Below, in pieces: positions 24,600 to 35,528 of a stretch of DNA of 64,000 bases. This DNA is from Pocillopora verrucosa (taxonomy: Eukaryota; Cnidaria; Anthozoa; Scleractinia; Pocilloporidae): assembly GCF_036669915.1 (NCBI RefSeq), contig NC_089322.1:14445678-14509677 (forward strand). The letters run 5' to 3'. The translations under genes were made by a program, and so were the position numbers. Position 1 is the first letter of the stretch, and every line of letters starts with the position of its first letter. The notes beneath the pieces are model-generated. The model saw nothing but the letters and a program-made list of their open reading frames with translations, made no database searches and was not told the DNA's origin.

Positions 24600-25385
24600 A
24601 TAGGAGCCGTATATACTTGGAAGTACCTGATTCATACATAGGTTTATCACTAAAATGCACCTGTCTCAGTCTATAGTTAGTGCATAATAACAAGAAATCT
24701 GAACAGCCTGTATCTAACATGTGATCATACGTAAAAATTTCAAAACATCGCATTCAAAGCTAATCAACCACATCTCTACCTTTTTTTTTAGGATTATATT
24801 AAAATTACGACTATTGAACATAAAAATAGAGAACTGGCATTGTGTATGATTAGAGATCCCTTCTCATATATAGGCCGGAAAAGGTGTCCTTTTAGTTTCT
24901 TTGCAAGAATGACCGAATGTAAGCCTTGAGAAGTGCCGGCTTTCTCCCATAAAAAATCATCGAGGACAACTGACGAAATGTTTGTGTTAAAACTGCTCTT
25001 CTGCAAGCTGATAATGAGCGGCTTATCCTTCATTTTAACTATGGTGTCTGCTTGTGGTCTTGAGTTTTGTTGTTGCAGTCCTTGCCAAATTGAGATCGTT
25101 ACGAACAGTTCCAAACATTCTCCTTTCCAACCACGCTCTAGCTGACTTAGTCAATGCCATCGTCTGTGTGCCATTTTACACGATCTACACCGTTTGAGAG
25201 GCCAGTTGGTTTCGAGGGAAGACTTAAGCAATTTATGACAAGTTTCTTTGATCGAGTTTACATCGCTATTCACCTTAGTTCGCTGTTGGCGATGATCGTA
25301 AATATTTCCTTGCTATTTCCTACGACCTCAAGTACAGCGTCTGGAAAAGCAGCAGAAAAGCCTTATTGTTGATGCCCACTGCCTG
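24600..25385. repeat. Inverted copy of receptor exon 1 and its 5' flank
   Basis: Reverse complement of roughly 21,700-22,560 in unit 4: aaatttcaaaacatcgcattcaaagc and the preceding aggtttatcac...gcacctg block match the receptor upstream flank, followed by the broken exon 1. It makes a diverged inverted pair with unit 4. Confidence 0.7.
24978..25380 (+). pseudogene. Broken GPCR of the same family, inverted relative to the array
   Basis: The plus strand carries a degenerate copy of receptor exon 1: KLIMSGL and MVSACG (TM1), then, after frame changes, LRSLRTVPNILLSNHALADL (TM1-TM2) and SFFDRVYIAIHLSSLLAMIV (TM3). An in-frame TGA follows TIYTV, there is at least one frameshift in TM1 and another after the EASWF segment, and homology ends around TM4 without a donor site. 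It is opposite in orientation to the other four copies and carries their upstream flank, also inverted. It cannot encode a receptor. Confidence 0.85.
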
Positions 25386-26160
25386 CAAACCTCGAAACAC
25401 TGCGCAGGCTCGACTGCTGATAAGTAAACAAACGCTCTCGAAGAAGAATGACGAAAAACAAGTTGATAGACCCTGTTAAAAAATTTGACGCGTTTTCACC
25501 GATTTATTAAACTATAATGCGTACTCCAATAAAAAGAGAAGAAATATACTGCACGAGCCAAGCGAATGTGAAGGTTTAAATTCAACAATTACTGACAAAC
25601 AATGAGGAATATTACGCGGGAATGATGCCATCAGATTCCAAGAGGGCGACGTAGCGCTCGAAACACGTCCATTTTGACAAGGTATCTACAACAGGACCAA
25701 AATGCAGCCCCGTCTTAAAAGAAATGCCCCATTGCCACATGTTTATTATTTGAAGATAGGAGAAACACGCTCGCTAATGTTCCTTGTTTTATTGCCTTCC
25801 TTAACGATTCTTAGAAATGTTACTATTTTTAAAACTGTCATTCATCTGTCTTTACAATGAGCGGTTTTATTTCGAAAAATAAAACACTTGGGCTTTGTTA
25901 GGAGAATTCAAAGATGATAAACATCATTAATAAGTGAAAGGGGCAAGCTCATGGAGGATAAATACGTGTTTTCTCTTTACATTCGAGCAATTAAACGCCG
26001 TGATGTGATTGGTTGCATTTCTCTTGTTGCGATGATGTAAAGCCTTAGAAACCGCTCCTGTCCGCCAGTTTAGTACTGTGTTGTTCCTTATCGTGCTTTC
26101 GCACAAAATTTTTATTTTCAGTTTGATTTTTTTAAGTTTTCCTCCTTTTATACATTTAAT
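25386..26160. other. Spacer with no recognised feature
   Basis: About 775 bp between the receptor pseudogene and the first ART-like pseudogene. I see no ORF with family resemblance and no clear repeat. The AT-rich stretch just before 26,161 may be the old promoter of the pseudogene. Confidence 0.5.
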
Positions 26161-27866
26161 ATGGCAACGTCTTCGACTTCTACTTTTCTCTCTGACCATT
26201 CAATTCTAGAATCACTGCCAAAGCTACGACCATTGGAGCTCAGTAACGAAGAAACGTGCTTCTCAGACGGTGAATTCACCAACGAATTTAATAGTTGTGT
26301 TTCCACTCATCTTCAAACCTTAGCGGCGAAAGACAAAAGATTAGTGAATTTCTCCTCATCTGGGAGGCTCAAAATAGGATCAAGTCTAAAATGGAAACTT
26401 TCCTCAAAGATAAAGCCGCTAAAGTGCGAAGAAATGAAGCCGATAAAGATGAAGACGACGATAATGACGACAGCGAAGAGAGTGATTCTGGCGACGAACA
26501 ACCAATACCAGTCGTTTTTGGTCCTTTCTTGATCTCGAAGAAAGATATCATGACGAAAATTGAAGTCCGTTTGTTCATTTTTAATCTCTGGCTTCGAAGA
26601 ATAGAACTTATACGACAGATGGATACAAAGAAATACAACAACCTTCAAGATTTTGAACATGCCATATATCACGCCCAAGAAGTAACCAAAGATTACAGAG
26701 AGTTTATTCACAAGCAATTCTACGACATGGAACTACGACAGATGCTGCCTCACCACGAAGAAGTCCACGAAAAAGCGTGGGATGAAACCTTGGAAGAAAA
26801 GGAGAAAGCTGATTTTGAAATGTTAGATGAAGATCTAGAAAGTTTTTTCTCCAATGCAGCTCGTCTATGTGCTTTGCTCGGCCTTCGACTCGACTTCCTC
26901 GACCGCCTGAAAGAAATACCACCAGAAGACTGCGACCATCTTAAGGTATGTGACTGGATCATAGCTTTCTTACGAAACAACTATGAATCAGCTAGTCCGG
27001 CGAAACAGAAGCTCTCCCAGCAAGGAATTGCTTGCTTCTATCGGTTTTGATCCTCTCGGTTCATCTGTTGAAACCATCATGGTGCGCGCCCGGAAGTACG
27101 CAACATCACATTGATGCGTGCGAAATGGCAGAGATCTTTATTAGAGACCAGTTCAAGTACAACATTTTTGCTCTCTCCTGAAGTTTCAAGATTCCCTCTA
27201 CTAGGAAATCATACAAATATATGGTTTCAGCTCCCCGAACAGACTAACGATGAAGACAACTATAATATTCCCGTTTTGCCACGTCAACATCCTGAACCTC
27301 GTGACAGTACAATCACTCGCTTCTAGTGGAATTCGTTCGATTCTAGGCGGCTTAGTGACAAAGGACAATCAAAACACTGTTTCTATTTCATGGCACAGAT
27401 CATCAAAGCGCGTGCGACATTTTATTTCGTGGAATAGATTTGTGTCAAGGACGACAAAAGCGAGACTTTAGCTGTGGATCAGGGTTTTATTTGACTGACG
27501 ATAGCGAGAAAGCTTTGAACTGGGCAAAGACCACAACAGCGAGGCCAGCTTTGTTTAGTTTTTCAAGTGAATCGACAGGAACACTTAGATAATGCAAAGA
27601 AACTGAACTTGTTTGAAAACGATAAAAAATGGCGCGAGATTGCGTCCCTTCATTTCGATCGGGGAAGAAAACCGCCAAGACACGAAGAGCTTATGCGCGT
27701 ATGACTTGATTGAAGGGCCAGTTGGGACAATGAGAACGAAAGACTCAACTAATGAGATTATGTTTGAGCCAAAACCTTCCTCCTATCAAAATGTGTTTTG
27801 ATTTCTGACGACTTTGCGGAGACTTTCAGAAAAACGCTTCATTCGATTATATTTCTAGACATTTGA
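26161..27866 (+). pseudogene. DUF3990/ART-like pseudogene 1 (frameshifted full-length copy)
   Basis: Follows the intact minus-strand gene at 35.5-37.2 kb end to end, from MATSSTS to a C-terminal HSIIFLDI and stop at 27,864-27,866. A one-base loss in the A-run of GACAAAAG near 26,335 breaks the frame after KDKR. Further shifts occur near 27,012, 27,100 and 27,165, and stops lie inside the C-terminal catalytic-like region. A middle segment of about 240 codons remains open, including LDFLDRLKEIP and DHLKVCDWIIAFLR. An Asp/Glu-rich insert (about 26,430-26,500) is not shared with the intact gene. Probably not functional as a full-length protein, although the open segment could yield a truncated product. 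Confidence 0.85.
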
Positions 27867-27956
27867 TAAAAGCAAGGTGAACAACGAAAACAGATTTAAC
27901 TCAAAGAAAACAAAACATGCATGTGTGTCATTTTGTATTGAGTTGACACGATATTA

Positions 27957-28380
27957 GGGCAGATGCGTTAAGTATGCTTATCGAGGCATTTATTTTTTAT
28001 AGAACATTGAACTTTTGACAGATGTATGCGAGGAGGTCTTTCAGGATGGAAAAGACTCAACTACGAAATCGCTAATTGTTGCATTTGGGGCCGATCCAGT
28101 GCAAAGTTAGATATTTTGTTCTTTACTCTTAATTTGGGAAGAAATATATCCTCTCGCATTTCAGAGGTAAATTTTACTTTTCCATGGCGAAAAAGAATTT
28201 CGATGGGACTTGTTGGAATAGAGGTGTACGATATTGAATAATTTCTGTTTAGAGATGAGCTTAATTGCCTCTTGTTCGCTCCATTTTGTTCTTGTATATA
28301 ATGACTCATCAGGAATGTTACCCATAGTCAGTTGACGAGATGATAACATCAATTCTTGAATCACAAATGTTTAGCATGTC
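27957..28380 (+). repeat. 3' flank of ART-like pseudogene, copy 1
   Basis: Begins gggcagatgcgttaagtatg and includes ggtctttcaggatg and gccgatccagtgcaaag; the same series recurs at 29,014 after the second ART-like fragment. It shows that the 3' end of the gene and its downstream sequence were duplicated together. Confidence 0.7.
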
Positions 28381-28639
28381 ATAATTCATAGAATACTTTG
28401 CTTGTTTAGAATTCAGCCAGCCTCAAAAGAATTCTGGTTCATATCGTAAGAGATTGTGTAAATTGTGTACAGACTTTAAAATTAATTTTTTGCTTCGTCA
28501 CAAGTTCCGCCCAAATTTCCATGTGTCTGTCACAGAATGATGCCTGATAAACGAATTAAGTCAAAACTTGAAAATATTTTTTTTCAGAACACCCTGATAA
28601 ATAACCTGTCTGCTTTTTTTTTTTTTTTTTAGGTGTAGC

Positions 28640-28985
28640 TTTTTCAGCTCGGTTTCGAACAGAACTCGATCATTCATTGTCGAAAGACGATCAAAATGTT
28701 GTCCTATTCCATAGCACAGATCATCAGAGCGCCTGCGACATTTTTTGTTGTGGAATAGATTTGTGTCAAGGACGACAAAAGTGATACTTTAGCTGTGTAT
28801 CAGAATTCTATTTGACTGACAATAGTGAGGAAGCTCTGAACTGGGCAAAGAACACAACAGCGAGGCCAGCTTTGTAGTTTTTCAAATAAATCGACAGGAG
28901 CACTTAGATGACGTAAAGACACTGAACTTGTTTGAAAATGATCAAAAATGGCCCGAGATTGTGTTCCTTATTTTGATCATGGAAG
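28640..28985 (+). pseudogene. DUF3990/ART-like pseudogene 2 (C-terminal fragment)
   Basis: Encodes, with stops and shifts, the catalytic-like half: LSKDDQNVVLFHSTDHQSAC, then GIDLCQGRQK, a stop, and FYLTDNSEEALNWAKNTTAR. The histidine motif reads LFHST in place of LFHGT. The region before it starts in a poly-T tract and the N-terminal domain is missing. Confidence 0.8.
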
Positions 28986-29013
28986 AAAACCTTAATTGAG
29001 GTGACATGATATT

Positions 29014-29420
29014 AGGGCAGATGCGTTAAGTATGCTTATCGAGGCATTTACGCACAATTCTGGATTTTTATAGAACATTCAACTTTTGACAGATGCAGTG
29101 CGAGTAGGTCTTTCAGGATGTAGAGGAAAGTCAACTACGAAATTGATAATTGTTGCATTTGGAGCCGATCCAGTGCAAAGGTAGATATGTGTTGTTTACT
29201 CTCACTTTGTGTAAATCTATATCAACTTACATTTCAGAGGTAAATTTTGTTTTTCGGAGAAAGAACTTCGGTGGGCCCTGTTGGAATAGAGGTGTAAAAT
29301 ATTGAATAATATCTGTCGAGAGATGAGTCCTCTTGTTTCGCGTCCATTTTTGTTCTCGTATAGTGATTTATCCGAAATGTTACCACCCGTAGTTGACGAG
29401 AACTGGATCATATAAATTTC
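29014..29420 (+). repeat. 3' flank of ART-like pseudogene, copy 2
   Basis: Second copy of the block at 27,957, with small indels; it includes an additional cgcacaattctgg absent from copy 1. Together with the 28,640 fragment it forms a tandem duplication of about 1.05 kb. Confidence 0.7.
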
Positions 29421-32399
29421 CTGAATACAAATGTCAAGCTCACCATAATTAAAATAGAAAGCTATACATTGTCCTATTAGTTCAACTAGCTCTAACAGAA
29501 TGTCAGTCTATGTCACAACAGATCGTGATGCATTGTGTTCAGACTTGCAATATGGTTTTGTTTATAAGGAAGTTCTTTGTCCATTTTGAAAGGCAATAAC
29601 CATCACATGAAGATCTTGGTCTAGGGTAATGTTTTAAATCAGAAAGGAATTCAATACCATATTTGAGTTTACACGACTACCGATCATCCCCTCTTGAAAT
29701 TGGCACCATGAAGTATTGCCGGTCTAGCCGTTTGTCTTTTATTAATCCCCCAAATTTTCATGTGTCTCTCACGTAATGATGCATGATGAAGAAAATCAGT
29801 CAAAACTTAAGGTCCATTCGTTCTTCCCCACAATGAAACCTCCAATTTGATAAAACTGTCTGCTTCTTTCAACGAAAATCATTGGCCATTTGCCGGATCC
29901 CTATGTTTCGACGCAAAACGCGTCTCATAATCAACTGGTCCCTTATTGCCACAGTGTGCGCAGCGTTTAACAAATATGGCACGAAAAGCTTGTTATGGTG
30001 GAAATGTTTTCTTCTTGGAAGATTCTAAGTTCGTTTTTCCCTCGCTGGAACTTTTCAGGCCGAGAGCCACGCGATACAAGTTTGGGGCCTTTGACAGAAA
30101 TTCCAAACCTGTTACAATATGTTGCTCTTCATGATATGAACATCCTAGACCTAAAAGCAGCCCCAACCGAGCGGTGAGTGGTTTCGCCCTAACGGCTTCC
30201 AAACTGTCCAACTGCCCATTTTTCCCTTTATCCCCGCGATTTCATGCTAATGGTTCGCCGAGGATGAATGATAAATCTAATATCAGGTTATAGGAAGAAA
30301 CTATTATGGGACACCATTGTAGATTAAAAATTTAGTGTAATTGGTACCTGAATACAGCATAAAAATTCCCATGAGTACATTTCGTAACAACCCTAGCTGT
30401 TTTCATATTTCGAAATTTCAAGCCAATCATTTATTGTTATGGTTCACTAAAGAGTAAGTACTCAACAATTTTTTACCTACGACTTCCTCGCGAAAAGACT
30501 ACAGAATGACGGCCACGGTCAAAGAGCTCTACGCAGCTTTGCGTGTCGAACCGCACAGCTTATCAGAATCATCTTTCCTGACGTGGATACGAAAACACTC
30601 GATGACTATCCTTTTCACTGAATCGCAGCGCCATCGGTCCCTGCAATAAACTGGTACATACAGAGGCGATTCATTTCATTTGTCGGTACTTTGAATGTAA
30701 CATGCCATTCCTAAAGTTCTTAATCACATTCTTGCCATTCTTTCTTCATATCTGGCGCATATCCAAGATCATAGCCTGTTCTCGTTATCATCGCCTCTTA
30801 ATTCAGTCTTTCTTTAGTCCGAAACACGAGCACTGCACAACTCTTGCTTCCTATGTCCAGCCCACCATCAACCCTCGCATCATCAAAATTTTTTGTTCAG
30901 AATAAAAACCATCTCCATGGCTGAAGTCCCGCTTTCTGGCCCCTTTCGCCCACGTCAATCCCACCTTCAATTATATCTTCAGCGCCTTTCCGTGAGATGT
31001 ACCGTGAAAGAAAACTTCGAATTCGTCCATCTTCTAGCGAATCTGGAAAAGCATTTTTCGACTTGATTTTGTGTCCTGTAACACTTCCAGCGCGAGCCCA
31101 AATTTACAAACATTTATTAGACTTTTACTAGCCGCCTCGCCTCTCTCTGGCCAATTCGTCTTCATGCGGAATATTAAACCATTCATTGACAGTGTCCGCT
31201 TTGTATGGAAAGTCGGCTGTATTTGATGAAAATGCTCGGACCATAATGTACCACATATTTTGAAACGGAGAAGCTTGAGATATCGAGGCGAGATCACACC
31301 CACACGATGCCACAAACTGATTTCCGAGGTTCGCCATGCCCAGCCATCCTAGAATCGCAAACAGGACTATTTTTCTTCGTTTTCGATCTTTCTAAATCTT
31401 TCCCATATTCTATATTTGCAGTTCATTTCTCAAAAGGACCGCAGAAGTCATTTTGAAATACAAAGATACTGGTGTCTCATGCTCTGCCTGCCATCGTCCT
31501 CTCAAAACGTTGTGCATATCAAATAAAAAGCGCGACATGATATTCTTGGTGGTCTTACCCTCTGCGAATTCCTATAAATCTACCCACTTTTCTGAGAAAT
31601 CATATATGCGAACAGCTTAGGAGACTTGGCACTTTTAATCATTTAAGAGCTTGCTTTATATTTACTCAAGTTGGAATGTTTTTATTCAAATAAGCACGGT
31701 GTCTTTTAACAACCCTTTTACAGAATCTAGCTTCCAAACATCCACAGCCTTTCTATGATTCTATGTAATCGTGGCAACATAATTAATTGGTTGCAATATT
31801 TGGAACGTTCAGTGCCGAAATCTAATGTATTACGAATAAACAAATCCCTTTGATGGCTGTTTTCATTCACACGGAAGTCTACATTCTCTTTACGTTGGAC
31901 CTGTTGAATTCGTTCACAATAGTTACTAATACATCGAAATTTTGCGGATTTTCATTGGTTAATCCGTGCCCAGGTTGGCATGTTTCTATAGCAAATGTCT
32001 GACGTGTCCTAAAAAGAGACGAATAAGTAATGCTCTATTATGGTCTTATATTTTCAAACGGTTTATCAATTTCAACCGACTTCTACCGCTTTGCTATTAT
32101 GTAATCCTCGATGAGGGAATTTTTATACTACCCCGCCAAAGTTTTGCCTTTTCGGTAGTAACCGTTCCTTTGGGGCTTTTAAGAATGACATTGCGTCAGT
32201 AACCATGTATACAACCGTCAAGAAAGCCGACTTGATGCCCTATACCAAAGTAGGTTTTAGAGGACATCGTTACCTGAGACTGAAATGGTGTTCACTCGTT
32301 GCGACGTCATATTCAGGAATAGAGGAAAATCCCACTGTATATTAGAAATGTTGGAAAGAAGCAGTCTCGTAGGGCTTTTTTTTCCAGAGAGGTATCGGA
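29421..32399. other. Long stretch without a recognised gene
   Basis: Nearly 3 kb with only short, unrelated ORFs on both strands. One exon-like interval (about 30,060-30,173) has an acttttcag acceptor, an open frame and a gtgagt donor, but no family match I can recognise. No clear repeat seen. Confidence 0.45.
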
Positions 32400-33430
32400 C
32401 ATATGCTCCGTTCTTGGACTTCGGCAAACCTTCGTGTCCATCGACAAACCTGGAGAAAATATCATCCGAGGACCGCGAACAAATCATCAAGTCTTTGCGA
32501 CTGGAAATTGTGACGTTTTGTACAAAATAGCTTTCAATCTGTCATCTTAACCGATAAACGTTTCCCCAGTGCGGAATTGCTTGCCTCAATTGGGTTTGAT
32601 ACCTCGGAGTTCAGCCGTTGGAAAAGCTATCGTGGCGCGCGCACGAAATACGCCAACATCATATCGCATTTGTGCAAAATGGCAGAAATTTTCATCAGAG
32701 AACCATTTTTAAGTATAAAGTTTCTCACATCGTTCTGTGACTTGTATGTTCCCCTAGGAAGCATTATAACAAATACTCACTTGGTTTCGGCTTTCTATAT
32801 TTTCCTCTGATGTTGAAATCGTTGGAGTGTCAGCGTGCCACGTCGACCTACAACTCTATGACGATAGAATCCCACGCTTACAGTATTTTGCGAACGGAAC
32901 CTCTCGGCAATTTATTGTCAAAAGACTATCCAAATGTTGTCCTATTCCACGGCACAGATCATTTCAGCGCCTGCGACATTCTATTTCGGTGGAATAGAAT
33001 TGTGTCAAGGACGAACAGAAGCGAGACTTCAGGGCTGTGGATCAGGATTTTATAGTTGACTGACATTTGCGAGGAAGCTCTGACCTGGGCAAAAAACACA
33101 ACAATGAAACCAGCTTTGGTTAGTTTTTCTCACTGAATGGAATTCGACATAGCACTCGACTGATTCAGAAAAATTGAATTGGTTTAATGATGCAACAGAG
33201 TATGGTGTTGAAATTGTGACTTTCGTTTCGGTCTGGTGAAAAAACAGCGAGGACTCGAAAGAGTTAGTAGCCGCTTAATGACTTGATCGAAGGTCCCGTG
33301 CGTACAATGAAAACAAACGAATCGACAGGGGAGTTAGTTTTTCCCCCCCTCTCGCCAAAACCTTTATTCTTATCAACTGTGTTTAATTTCTGATTCCTGT
33401 GGGCGGGACATTTTTAGACTAACTCTTCAC
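32400..33430 (+). pseudogene. DUF3990/ART-like pseudogene 3
   Basis: Diverged remnant starting in the mid-region (SSEDREQIIKSLRLEIVTF corresponds to EDRDHLTLCDWIVTF of the intact gene), then KMAEIFIREPF and the best part, NVVLFHGTDHFSACDILFRW. After this the frame shifts repeatedly; EEALTWAKNTTMKPAL is still visible near 33,070-33,120. Stops are frequent. It is older than pseudogene 1. Confidence 0.75.
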
Positions 33431-35528
33431 TCTATTTTAGTTTTCGCGACATGTTGTTAAAATTAAAATAGTTTGAGAGGAGGGCCGAGCTTTATTAACA
33501 AAAAAACCATGATAGCGTCCCTTCCTGTGTTATGCTCTCAACTATATTTATATAGTGATGGTTTTGCATTTTTCCTGTTTTGACTTAACTAAAGCCTTTT
33601 TTTCGCGCGTCTCATTTCTCAATTGTATTATCTTGCTTGCAATTTTTTTCTAGAGGGCCTTTAGTTTATATAGTTCACACTGCTATACGTGTGCCCCTCG
33701 TTAAATATTGTATATCATTATCATTACAGAACATTATGTCTTTTTGCCGGAAGGAGAGTGCTCACGTCTTCGAAGAAACATTATCTAACTGAGTAGAACA
33801 AAGGCAGAGAATATTTGCATAAGCAATAGACTAATAGATATCAACCAAAAAAGCACTATGCTAAAGTCTTTCATTTGATATCAAGCAACTAGAAGAAGAC
33901 AAAGAATGCATGAAGCTGAAATCCACCATTCATGCGCTTGAAAATTGTAATACACTGGCATGACGTGTCAATCTGAGGTAATTTAGGTAAGGGAAGTGCA
34001 GGTCAGAGTCAGAACACAATGTCCTTACCTAACTTCTTTTTCAGATTACTTCGAGCCAATATTGTGCTATCCCTGTATAATCTACATTTAGAGATCTGTT
34101 TGGGTAAAGCTTTTTAATACCGTTTTGAAAATAATTGAATTAGGGGCCACATGCAATTTTTTGATGGTAAATCTAAGGTGGGTAGCTTTCGCACAATTAC
34201 AGCTGATATTATTGCTAAGGTTCGATGGGTAACTTATTATCCTACAGACTTTTTAAGTATTTAACCACATACCACGAATCATTATAGAAAGGAATGAAAT
34301 ATCAAAATCATAGTGGATCAAAACCTTCGTGGAATCCACCGAGGTTGATTATAACTATTATGTAATGAGGCGTCTTCAAAAACATGGGATAACTTTGAGT
34401 ACTGTCTGTTTGATGACTAATGAAAGTATTCATGTTACTGTTTGGGTGAATTGGCTCTCTGGATGAAATTTGCTTTTATTTTGCTTATTTCATGACAAAT
34501 TTTCTACTCCGAGAAAAAAATATTTTCATGATGGAATTGCTTTTGGAAGCTTTAAACTTTTATCATTTCAACCAAGAAAAGTATATTCAGTGGCCTATTG
34601 TTCGCAGGCATCATCGACTTGATTCACAAGAGAAAGGGAGGGAATGGTTTTTGTGACAAATTTTAGACCAGATTTTATTATCGATGCAAATACGAATTGC
34701 GTGGAGGCTGTTGGCGAATCATAACAGCAGTTGTCTGATTTCACAGTTTTCATAAAAGTACGTTATCCAACAATATCGATATATTACAAATTGTACAGCA
34801 TATTCTTCCTTAAACAGGTCAGTTTATGATCCTCACCCGCTCTACGATATGTCTAATAAAAATTTTCAAGCAAAACGTTTTCAGCTTGTTTCAATTACTA
34901 AAAAAAGGTTGGCAGTTATTTATGCTGTAGATTCATGACATATTTTCAGTCTTATAATGAAACTCTTTACAAAGCTATCTCCACAAAACTTGAAAATTTT
35001 AGCTATTTCAGGATTCCTATTTTCTTTCATTTGTTTGGAGGGAAGATGAAGTCAACTGGTATCTACAAAATGTGGACAGCTTCAGTTTACATATTGCATC
35101 TCAATCAAGCATGACTTTTTTGAGCTTGTTGACATGACTCATAGTTATTTTATGATCGAGAAAGTGAAACGACAAAGTCGAGCTAATTCGGGTTTTTCCG
35201 CCACGTGTATAATGTAGTCATCTGACGGAAAAGGAAGAACTATCGATTTCGTTCCTACGACTGTGGATGACTAACACGGGGATTAATGTTCCCGAAGGCT
35301 GGTAGCTTCAACTGAGATGATCATCGCGTCAATTACGAAGCGTTCAGTTGTTTACTTGCTCTCAATAGCTGACTCTCGTTCGTGGCACTGGTACTCGCGT
35401 GCGCGCGCCGCGCAACACGCGGAGCTCTATTGCATAACGAGGCCTTCGGCTGAAATCGTTACCACGGAATATAAACTCAGTTTCTTCACATAATATCGGC
35501 GGTTCTTTTTGTAGAGTGTGTAGTTTGC
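33431..35528. other. Stretch without a recognised gene
   Basis: About 2.1 kb of AT-rich sequence with no ORF of note. A local GC-rich patch of gcgcgcgccgcgc lies near 35,400, just downstream of the ART gene. No repeat relation to the rest of the window was noticed. Confidence 0.45.
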
